Shown in pieces: positions 1-5,036 of a stretch of 5,036 bases of DNA; position 1 is the first letter of the stretch; every line of letters begins with the position of its first letter. The notes under the pieces are model-generated. The model was not told where the DNA came from, searched no databases, and saw nothing but the letters and a program-made list of their open reading frames with translations. Position numbers and translations under genes: made by a program. The stretch is taken from positions 1 to 5,036 of the forward strand of contig JAEVZT010000194.1 in NCBI GenBank assembly GCA_023392115.1, in the 5' to 3' direction. The stretch comes from Chloroflexota bacterium. Its GTDB lineage: Bacteria; Chloroflexota; Anaerolineae; Aggregatilineales; Phototrophicaceae.

Positions 1-219
1 CATCACGGCGGCGGCGTTGGAATCGGCTACAGCATCCACGCCGGGCAGGTGATCGTCGCCGACGGCACGCCGCAGGCTGCCCGCCGGCTTGAGCGGGTGC
101 TGACGACCGATCCGGGCATGGGGGTCGTGCGCCACGCCGACGCGGGCTATCCCGAAGCGATCAGCTTTGCCCACCAGCACGGCATCAAGCTGCCGATGCA
201 TCCGGCGGACTCATCATGA
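1..219 (+). CDS. hutU: Urocanate hydratase (urocanase), C-terminal fragment cut by window edge
   Basis: Frame 1 is open from the first base to a TGA at 217-219 and gives 72 residues, the C-terminal end of a protein that is usually about 550 residues long. The fragment opens with [23 protein letters not shown], the glycine-rich stretch characteristic of the urocanase C-terminus. It continues with [26 protein letters not shown], also typical of the family. Urocanase is a cytoplasmic, NAD+-dependent enzyme that hydrates urocanate to 4-imidazolone-5-propionate, the second step of histidine degradation. The active-site cysteine region and most NAD-binding residues lie upstream of the window and cannot be checked. 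The stop codon overlaps the hutI start (ATGA, 216-219), and the next two genes catalyse the adjacent steps, which strongly supports the call. The truncation is due to the window edge, not to gene damage. Confidence 0.96.
   Translation, partial: HHGGGVGIGYSIHAGQVIVADGTPQAARRLERVLTTDPGMGVVRHADAGYPEAISFAHQHGIKLPMHPADSS
204..209 (+). promoter_or_regulatory. Ribosome binding site for hutI inside hutU
   Basis: GGCGGA lies six bases before the hutI ATG at 216 and differs by one base from the Shine-Dalgarno sequence GGAGGA. It sits inside the last codons of hutU. Together with the ATGA overlap it supports the start at 216 and suggests that hutI translation is partly coupled to termination on hutU. 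Confidence 0.5.
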
Positions 220-1487
220 ACGTCGACCTGCTGGTTCACAGCGCGGCGCAGCTTGTCACCTGTGCCAGCCCTGACGGTTTCCGGCGCGGTCGCGACATGG
301 CAGATGTCGGCGTCATCGAGGACGGCGCGGTCGCGGTTCAGGGGGACAAGATTGTCGCCGTTGGGAGCAGCGCCGATCTGCGCGGCGCGTATACGGCGCG
401 CCGCGAGCTTGACGCGACTGGCGCGGTCGTCTGCCCCGGCTTTGTCGATCCGCACACGCACGTTGTCTACGCCGGTGACCGCGTCGGCGAGTTCGAGAGC
501 CGCATTCAGGGCAAAACGTACATGCAGATCATGGCGGAAGGCGGCGGCATCGTCAGCACGATGCGATCCGTCCGCGCCGCCAGCCTTGAGCAGTTGATCG
601 CCGAATCGCGCGCCCGCCTCGACCTGATGCTCGCGCTCGGCACGACAACCGTCGAAGTCAAAACCGGCTACGGACTCGACCGCGAGAGCGAACTCAAGAT
701 GCTCGACGCGATCGCCGCGCTCGACAAAACCCACGCCATCGACCTTGTGCCGACGTTCATGGGCGCGCATGCCGTCCCGCCGGAATACCGCGACCGGACG
801 CCCGAATACGTCGATCTTGTCATTCACGACATGCTTCCCGCCGCGCGCGCTTGGTACGACTCAGGACATTGGCGCGACGCGGGCGTCCCCTTCTTCATCG
901 ACGTGTTCTGCGAGAACAACGCCTTTGACGTCGACCAGTCACGGCGCATCCTGCAAGCCGGCGCTGATCTCGGTCTGCGGGTTAAGGCGCACGTCGACGA
1001 ATTTACGGCGCTCGGCGGGGTCAGCCTCGGCGTCGAACTCGGCGCTGTCTCGCTCGATCACCTTGACGTGACGACGCCGGCGGAAGCAGCGGCACTCACC
1101 GCGTCGGACACCGCCGCCGTCATCATGCCCGGCGTGAATTTCAACCTCGGCAGCACACACTTTGCCAACGCGCGCAGCCTTATCAACGCCGGAGCGATCG
1201 TCGCCCTCGCCACCGACATCAATCCCGGCTCATCGCCCTGCCCGTCGATGCCGCTGATCATGGCGATCGCCTGCCGCTATCAGCGCCTGCTGCCGGCGGA
1301 AGCGCTGATCGCCTCGACGATCAACGCCGCTTACGCCGTTGGGCTGTCGGATCGCGTCGGATCACTCGAAGCGGGCAAGCAAGCCGATCTGCTCGTCGTC
1401 GCCACGCCCGACTACCGTCATCTGGCGTACCAGTTCGGCGGCGATCTCGTGCGCCACGTTTTCAAGAAAGGCGTTCAGGTACGCTAA
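216..1487 (+). CDS. hutI: Imidazolonepropionase
   Basis: This 423-residue cytoplasmic amidohydrolase-superfamily enzyme opens the ring of 4-imidazolone-5-propionate to give N-formimino-L-glutamate, the third step of histidine degradation. Its length is normal for the family (about 400-420). Visible landmarks in order are the metal-binding DPHTH motif (H80, H82) after the PGFVDPHTH strand, the KTGYG stretch (149-153), GAHAVPPE (H185), KAHVDEF (H259 as metal ligand, E262 as likely catalytic base), H282 in DHLD, and [15 protein letters not shown] (D334 as metal ligand). These match the zinc or iron site known from Bacillus subtilis HutI with nothing missing. The N-terminal 60 or so residues and the tail [11 protein letters not shown] form the small beta-sandwich domain usual for cyclic amidohydrolases. 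The start at 216 overlaps the hutU stop and has a near-consensus ribosome binding site. hutH begins one base after this stop. Confidence 0.97.
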   Translation: MNVDLLVHSAAQLVTCASPDGFRRGRDMADVGVIEDGAVAVQGDKIVAVGSSADLRGAYTARRELDATGAVVCPGFVDPHTHVVYAGDRVGEFESRIQGKTYMQIMAEGGGIVSTMRSVRAASLEQLIAESRARLDLMLALGTTTVEVKTGYGLDRESELKMLDAIAALDKTHAIDLVPTFMGAHAVPPEYRDRTPEYVDLVIHDMLPAARAWYDSGHWRDAGVPFFIDVFCENNAFDVDQSRRILQAGADLGLRVKAHVDEFTALGGVSLGVELGAVSLDHLDVTTPAEAAALTASDTAAVIMPGVNFNLGSTHFANARSLINAGAIVALATDINPGSSPCPSMPLIMAIACRYQRLLPAEALIASTINAAYAVGLSDRVGSLEAGKQADLLVVATPDYRHLAYQFGGDLVRHVFKKGVQVR

Positions 1488-1488
1488 C

Positions 1489-3057
1489 ATGCAGTCTCCG
1501 TCCACCAATAACGTCGTCATTGACGGCACGAGCCTCACCATTGAACAGGTGATCGCCGTCGCTTACGGCGCGCCCGGCACTCCGCGCGTCGAATTGAGCC
1601 CCAAAGCCGTGACGCGCGTCGCCCGCTGCGCCGATGCCGTGCGCCGCCTCGTCACTCAGGGCAAAGTCGTCTATGGCATCACGACAGGATTCGGCGCGTT
1701 CAAGGATCGCGTCATCCCGCCTGATCAGGTTGAAATACTTCAGCGCAACATCATCGTCAGCCACGCGGTCGGCGTCGGCGATCCGTTCGACATTCCCAAC
1801 ACGCGCGCAATCATGCTGATTCGCGCCAACACGCTCGCGCGCGGCTATTCGGGCATCCGCCCGGAAACGCTTCAACTGCTGATCGACATGCTCAACTGCG
1901 GCGTCCATCCGGTGATCCCCGAAAAAGGGTCGCTCGGCGCGAGCGGCGATCTCGCGCCGCTGGCTCACATGAGCCTCGTCGTCATCGGCGAGGGTGAAGC
2001 CGAGTATCAGGGCGAAATCCTCGACGGCGCTGAAGCCCTGCGCCGCGCCAGTTTAGCGCCGCGCGTGCTGGCGGCAAAAGAGGGCTTGGCGCTGACCAAC
2101 GGCACGTCGGTCATGTGCGCGATCGGGACGCTTGAAACCTACAGAGCAGAGATGCTCAGTCAAGTGGCGGACGTTGCCGGCTGCCTGAGCCTTGAAGCGC
2201 TCAACGGGACGCCGCTGGCGTTTGACGCGCGCATTCACCAACTGCGCCCGTTCCCGCGTCAGGAAGTCTGCGCCGCCTACCTGCGCGCCCTGCTCGAAGG
2301 AAGCGAGTTCACGCGCGGCGAAGAGTCGGACAACGTGCAGGACGCCTATACCCTGCGCTGCATTCCGCAGGTACACGGCGCGGTGCGCGACGCGATCGCC
2401 TACGCGCGCTGGGTGATGGAAATTGAGTTGAACTCGGTCACCGACAACCCGCTGATCTTCGTCGACGACGCCACCGACGAAATCACCGTACGCTCCGGCG
2501 GCAACTTTCACGGCGAGCCGCTGGCGATCTGCATGGATTATCTCGGGCTTGCCATGAGCGAGCTTGGCAACATCTCCGAGCGCCGCATCATGCGCCTGAT
2601 CGATGAAGCGTCGAATACGCACACGCTCCCCGCCTTCCTAACGCGTCACGGCGGGCTGAATTCGGGATTCATGCTCGTCCAGTACACGGCGGCGGCGCTG
2701 GCGACCGAGAGCAAGGTATTGTCGCACCCCGCCAGCGTTGACTCGATTCCGACGTCCGCCAACGTCGAGGATCACGTCAGCATGGGCTGTACAGCGGCGC
2801 TCAAGGCGCGGCGCATCCTCAACAACGTTGAACGCATCCTGTCGATTGAGCTGATGGCGGCAGCGCAGGGCATTGACTTCCGCAAGGAAGTCACCCGACC
2901 GGGCGCGCGGCTCGGGCGCGGGACGCAGCCGGTTTACGATCTCATCCGCCAGCACGTCCCGTTCATCGACGAGGACACGATCATGTACCGCTACATGGAA
3001 GCCGTGCGCCGCTTGGTGCAGGAGCGGCAGATCGTCAGTGTGATTGACGTGCAGTGA
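1489..3057 (+). CDS. hutH: Histidine ammonia-lyase (histidase)
   Basis: This 522-residue cytoplasmic enzyme deaminates L-histidine to trans-urocanate, the first step of the pathway; it is slightly longer than the usual 500-515. The cofactor-forming triad A151-S152-G153 in GSLGASGDLAPLAH cyclises to the MIO electrophile. Other family residues are present: Y62 in VYGITTGFG, N204 in LTNGTS, Q284, Y287 and R290 in NVQDAYTLRC, F340 in GGNFHGEP, and E427 in NVEDHVSMG. S91-H92 in the SHAVG loop and E427 are the histidine-type selectivity residues; phenylalanine and tyrosine ammonia-lyases usually have FL or HL at the first place and Gln at the second. I chose the ATG at 1489, one base after the hutI stop, because the 50 codons upstream in the same frame only read through hutI out of frame. 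A weak AGG at 1477-1479 is the only nearby ribosome site, so coupling to hutI is likely. Confidence 0.97.
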   Translation: MQSPSTNNVVIDGTSLTIEQVIAVAYGAPGTPRVELSPKAVTRVARCADAVRRLVTQGKVVYGITTGFGAFKDRVIPPDQVEILQRNIIVSHAVGVGDPFDIPNTRAIMLIRANTLARGYSGIRPETLQLLIDMLNCGVHPVIPEKGSLGASGDLAPLAHMSLVVIGEGEAEYQGEILDGAEALRRASLAPRVLAAKEGLALTNGTSVMCAIGTLETYRAEMLSQVADVAGCLSLEALNGTPLAFDARIHQLRPFPRQEVCAAYLRALLEGSEFTRGEESDNVQDAYTLRCIPQVHGAVRDAIAYARWVMEIELNSVTDNPLIFVDDATDEITVRSGGNFHGEPLAICMDYLGLAMSELGNISERRIMRLIDEASNTHTLPAFLTRHGGLNSGFMLVQYTAAALATESKVLSHPASVDSIPTSANVEDHVSMGCTAALKARRILNNVERILSIELMAAAQGIDFRKEVTRPGARLGRGTQPVYDLIRQHVPFIDEDTIMYRYMEAVRRLVQERQIVSVIDVQ

Positions 3058-3080
3058 TGTCAAGCGCCGGCGCGCATCGG

Positions 3081-3932
3081 TTACCCCAGCCCCTGCCGGA
3101 AGCCTTCGCGCCACGTCGGAAACCGCGCCTGCCAGCCGGTTGACCGCGCCTTCTCGTTCGACTCGCCGCGCTGCCACGCCTGCCGTCCGGCTTCAACCGG
3201 CGGCGGGGGCGCGCCGACGAGACTTGCGTACAGCGGAACCCAATCGCGCGCGGCGGCAGGCTCGTCGTCGACGATGTTGTACACGCCGCCGTCCCATTCA
3301 AGCGCCAGCAGTGCCGCCCGCGCCGCATCGGCGACGTGGACGAACGACGTGATCGCGTCATTCGCCTTCACCTCGCCGCGTCGGATCTGCTCCGTCGTCA
3401 AGCCGTCGCGTTCGTACCACGTGCCCTGCCCGTACAAAATTCCGTAGCGCAAAACGATGCCGACCGGCAGCTCGGCAGTCGCCCGCTCCAGCGACTGGAC
3501 GGCGGCGATCGTCTCGCGGCGCGGGGGCGACGCGTCGATATCGAGCGGTTCATCCTCATGTGATGGCGCATCGCCGGGAATGCAGACCCAACTGATGCTC
3601 TGCGCGATCATTCGCTGCACGCCTGTCGCTCTGGCGGCGTCGACGAGATTGCGCGTTCCTTCAATGCGCAGACGCGAATTGGCGGCGAAGTCACGCCCCG
3701 CCAGATCCGTCAATTGGTGGATGATGACATCGGGGCGGGCGGCGTTGACAGCCTCGAACACTGCATCACGGTCAAGCGCATCGTTGACGACCGGAGTCCC
3801 GCCGAGCGACCGGATCAATTTGGCGCGATCAGAACGGCGCGTCGTCCCGATCACCTCATGCCCCGCTTCAACCAGCATCGGCAGCAGAAGGCGACCGATC
3901 GCGCCGGTCGCGCCCGCGAGAAAGATTCGCAT
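3081..3932 (-). CDS. Atypical extended SDR / NAD-dependent epimerase-dehydratase family protein
   Basis: The 283-residue product has an N-terminal Rossmann fold with GATGAIG at 7-13 (GxxGxxG type) and TTRR at 30-33 after the second strand, which suggests NADP(H) preference. Further extended-SDR landmarks are HQLTDL at 72-77, TRNLVDAA at 93-100, AQSISWV at 110-116, LRYGILYG at 161-168, FVHVADAA at 197-204 and GVYNIVDDEP at 216-225. No YxxxK pair is visible; the equivalent helix reads TIAAVQSLE (141-149), as in atypical SDRs that bind nucleotide but have lost or altered the standard proton relay. It has no signal peptide or membrane segment, so it is probably cytosolic. The substrate cannot be inferred. 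The ATG at 3932 is preferred because GAGAGG lies five bases upstream; the in-frame GTG at 3938 overlaps that site. The gene converges on hutH and diverges from the GH43-like gene, so it is probably its own transcription unit. Confidence 0.88.
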   Translation of the reverse strand: MRIFLAGATGAIGRLLLPMLVEAGHEVIGTTRRSDRAKLIRSLGGTPVVNDALDRDAVFEAVNAARPDVIIHQLTDLAGRDFAANSRLRIEGTRNLVDAARATGVQRMIAQSISWVCIPGDAPSHEDEPLDIDASPPRRETIAAVQSLERATAELPVGIVLRYGILYGQGTWYERDGLTTEQIRRGEVKANDAITSFVHVADAARAALLALEWDGGVYNIVDDEPAAARDWVPLYASLVGAPPPPVEAGRQAWQRGESNEKARSTGWQARFPTWREGFRQGLG

Positions 3933-3937
3933 ACGCA

Positions 3938-3943
3938 CCTCTC
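3938..3943 (-). promoter_or_regulatory. Ribosome binding site that decides the SDR gene start
   Basis: Read on the minus strand this is GAGAGG, five bases before ATG at 3932. An alternative GTG start at 3936-3938 would begin on the last base of this site, leaving no room for ribosome positioning, so the ATG is favoured and the protein starts MRIFLAGATG. Confidence 0.65.
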
Positions 3944-4052
3944 AAGGCTACGACCACACCATACACAGTTTGCGCGCGCCCTGCAAGTGCCATTGGTTTT
4001 TCTCTGTTTCAAGGGAAAATAGTGAGGTTACGCCATGCGCCATTCACGTTCC

Positions 4053-4056
4053 GGAG
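4053..4056 (+). promoter_or_regulatory. Ribosome binding site for the GH43-like gene
   Basis: GGAG lies six bases before ATG at 4063. It fixes the start against a much longer open frame that runs back to 3457, entirely antisense to the SDR gene; no other ATG or GTG lies in frame shortly upstream. Confidence 0.6.
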
Positions 4057-4062
4057 CAACCC

Positions 4063-4938
4063 ATGTTGAAGCTGTCCGACATCCACATCCGCGACCCGTT
4101 CGTGCTGCCCATCGCAGCCGAGCAGCGGTACTACCTGTACGGCACGAGCGGCGCGGAGACGTGGGCAAACCACGCCACAGGAATCGATTACTACACCAGC
4201 CGTGATCTAGTTGACTGGGATGGTCCATTCCCGGCGTTCCGCCCGCCGTTGGGCTTCTGGTCGGATCGCAATTACTGGGCGCCCGAAGTCCACGCCTACC
4301 GCGGGCGTTATTACATGTGCGCCAGCTTCAAAGCCGAAGGCGTCCGCCGGGGGACGCAGATTCTGGCAGCCGACAGCCCGCGCGGACCCTTTCTGCCGAT
4401 CAGCGACGCGCCGTTGACGCCGCGCGATTGGGAATGCCTTGACGGCACGCTGTACGTTGACAACGCCGGTCAGCCGTGGATCGTCTTCTGTCACGAGTGG
4501 GTGCAGGTTGGCGACGGCGAAGTTTGCGCCCTGCGTCTGAGCGATGATCTGACCGCAGCCATCGGCGAGCCGCAGCTGTTGTTCAAAGCGTCGGGCGCGC
4601 CGTGGGCGCTCGAACTCAACTCAAAGGGCAGACGCGGCTACGTCACCGACGGTCCTTGGCTGCACCGGCTGGCAAACGGCAGGTTGATCATGCTCTGGTC
4701 GAGCTTCAGCGCGGGCGGCTATACGATCGGCGTCGCCGGTTCGACCACAGACGACATCCTCGGCGCGTGGCAGCATCAACCTGAGCCGCTGTATGCCGGC
4801 GACGGCGGTCACTGCATGGTATTCCGCAGCTTCGACGGTCGGCTGTATCTGGCGCTGCACCGACCCAACCAGACACCGGACGAGCGCCCGCAATTCATTC
4901 GGCTGCGTGATACGGAGTCGTCGCTGCAAATCGACTAG
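4063..4938 (+). CDS. GH43-like five-bladed beta-propeller glycoside hydrolase
   Basis: The 291-residue product looks like a compact single-domain glycosyl hydrolase family 43 protein (arabinofuranosidase/xylosidase type, clan GH-F). It begins at once with the first propeller blade: IRDPFVL carries D11, the expected general base. NYWAPEVHAYRGRYYM (70-85) is the typical second blade motif, followed by GTQILAADSPRGPF (98-110). LDGTLYVDNAGQPWIVF (126-142) supplies D127, the likely pKa-modulating Asp. The blade where classical GH43 enzymes carry the acid Glu reads VTDGPWLHR (194-202) with Asp at 196. GGHCMVF (248-254) has the conserved His (H250) near the central metal, and ALHRPN (264-269) closes the fold. 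There is no signal peptide, so it should act in the cytoplasm on imported oligosaccharides or glycosides. The substrate is not predictable. No sugar transporter or regulator is adjacent in the window. Start chosen from GGAG at 4053. Confidence 0.85.
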   Translation: MLKLSDIHIRDPFVLPIAAEQRYYLYGTSGAETWANHATGIDYYTSRDLVDWDGPFPAFRPPLGFWSDRNYWAPEVHAYRGRYYMCASFKAEGVRRGTQILAADSPRGPFLPISDAPLTPRDWECLDGTLYVDNAGQPWIVFCHEWVQVGDGEVCALRLSDDLTAAIGEPQLLFKASGAPWALELNSKGRRGYVTDGPWLHRLANGRLIMLWSSFSAGGYTIGVAGSTTDDILGAWQHQPEPLYAGDGGHCMVFRSFDGRLYLALHRPNQTPDERPQFIRLRDTESSLQID

Positions 4939-4941
4939 GGA

Positions 4942-4966
4942 AATCCGCACGCGCGACGTGCGGATT
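4942..4966. repeat. Perfect 9-bp inverted repeat just after the GH43-like gene
   Basis: AATCCGCAC (4942-4950) and GTGCGGATT (4958-4966) are perfect reverse complements around a seven-base loop. It starts four bases after the stop codon of the GH43-like gene, so it could form a transcript-end hairpin. No run of T follows it on either strand, so it does not meet the usual intrinsic-terminator pattern. Its right arm overlaps the next inverted repeat by five bases. Confidence 0.75.
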
Positions 4967-4994
4967 ACCGGCAACCACTATTCACCGGTAATCC
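4962..4994. repeat. Perfect 10-bp inverted repeat overlapping the first
   Basis: GGATTACCGG (4962-4971) and CCGGTAATCC (4985-4994) are perfect reverse complements with a 13-base loop. The GGATT at 4962-4966 is shared with the upstream hairpin, so only one of the two stems can form at a time. No T-run follows. It may be a transcript-end structure, a short intergenic palindromic repeat or the edge of a larger repeat element. Confidence 0.75.
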
Positions 4995-5036
4995 CTGTCA
5001 TTTCGACGGACTCAACAAACCAGCGCTGCAAGACGA
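4995..5036. other. Noncoding tail, no gene seen
   Basis: No start codon with a ribosome site and no open frame of note is visible in these last 42 bases. The string CTGTCATTTCGACGGA resembles, by eye, the core of short intergenic repeats (TGTCATTTCGA type) common in many environmental bacterial genomes, but with one copy in the window this cannot be confirmed. Confidence 0.3.

Larger units (their letters stand above)
3933..4062. promoter_or_regulatory. Divergent intergenic region with weak candidate promoters on both strands
   Basis: These 130 bases separate the start codons of the minus-strand SDR gene and the plus-strand GH43-like gene, so each promoter should lie here. For the SDR gene the best minus-strand match is TTGCAG (3981-3986) and TATGGT (3958-3963) with a 17-base spacer, placing the transcript start about 20 bases before the ATG. 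For the GH43-like gene the best is TTGGTT (3993-3998) and GAAAAT (4015-4020) with a 16-base spacer. The -35 matches are poor in both cases. A small dyad, TTGC-9-GCAA, spans 3970-3986 and overlaps the minus-strand -35 box; it could be an operator half-site pair but may be chance. The stretch around 3993-4021 is clearly more AT-rich than the surrounding genes, as expected for a promoter. Confidence 0.35.

Noticed and set aside
1339..1488. A 50-codon upstream extension of hutH
   Set aside because: It reads hutI out of frame; histidase homology starts after the ATG at 1489, next to the hutI stop.
2053..2622. Long minus-strand open frames inside hutH (also 1462-1968 and 2638-3177) and inside hutI (147-827)
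   Set aside because: They are antisense shadows produced by GC-rich codon bias; their translations are Arg/Ala/Asp-rich and match no recognisable family.
3064..3073. GCGCCGGCGC palindrome as a terminator between hutH and the SDR gene
   Set aside because: It has no loop and no T-run; such palindromes are frequent by chance in GC-rich DNA.
4031..4043. CGCCAT-g-CGCCAT direct repeat before the GH43-like gene, with an ATG at 4035 after GAGG
   Set aside because: The repeat is too short to be significant, and the ATG at 4035 opens a frame without family resemblance that overlaps the GH43-like gene out of frame.
3457..4062. A 202-codon in-frame extension upstream of the GH43-like start
   Set aside because: It is mostly antisense to the SDR gene, its translation is low-complexity and Arg/Ser-rich with no family resemblance, and the ATG at 4063 has a proper ribosome site and begins exactly at the first GH43 blade.
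4028..4228. Minus-strand open frame at the start of the GH43-like gene, and other short frames within that gene
   Set aside because: They lie within a clearly recognisable coding gene and show no domain or motif.
1..5036. Search for tRNA/rRNA genes, CRISPR arrays, insertion sequences, att sites or toxin-antitoxin/defence genes
   Set aside because: No cloverleaf, repeat-spacer pattern, transposase motif or terminal repeat was seen; nearly all the sequence is explained by five metabolic genes.

Overview
The window is GC-rich, tightly packed bacterial chromosome. It holds the 3' part of a histidine-utilisation (hut) operon, followed by two unrelated metabolic genes. The taxon cannot be proved from sequence alone. 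The high GC, the hutU-hutI-hutH order and the style of the SDR and GH43-like proteins would fit an environmental bacterium such as a Chloroflexota (Anaerolineae-like) lineage; this is a low-confidence guess.

Positions 1-3057, + strand: three genes in series. They are the last 72 codons of urocanate hydratase (hutU, cut by the window edge), complete imidazolonepropionase (hutI) and complete histidine ammonia-lyase (hutH). hutU and hutI share a 4-base ATGA overlap, and hutI and hutH are one base apart, so they are almost surely co-transcribed and probably translationally coupled. HutH converts histidine to urocanate, HutU converts urocanate to 4-imidazolone-5-propionate, and HutI opens that ring to N-formimino-L-glutamate. 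The genes therefore run in roughly reverse order to the pathway. No gene for the formiminoglutamate step (hutG, hutF, ftcD) lies in the window. All visible active-site residues of HutI and HutH are intact.

Positions 3058-3938: after a 23-base convergent gap, a minus-strand gene encodes an atypical extended short-chain dehydrogenase/epimerase-like protein. It has an intact nucleotide-binding glycine motif but no recognisable YxxxK catalytic pair.

Positions 3933-4062: a divergent intergenic region of about 130 bases with weak candidate promoters in both directions and a good ribosome binding site for each flanking gene.

Positions 4063-4938, + strand: a cytoplasmic GH43-like five-bladed beta-propeller glycosidase of 291 residues. 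Positions 4939-5036 are noncoding and hold two overlapping perfect inverted repeats that cannot both fold at once, which is the most unusual structure in the window. Otherwise this looks like ordinary metabolic gene content, and I see no sign of a defence, mobile or otherwise novel system.
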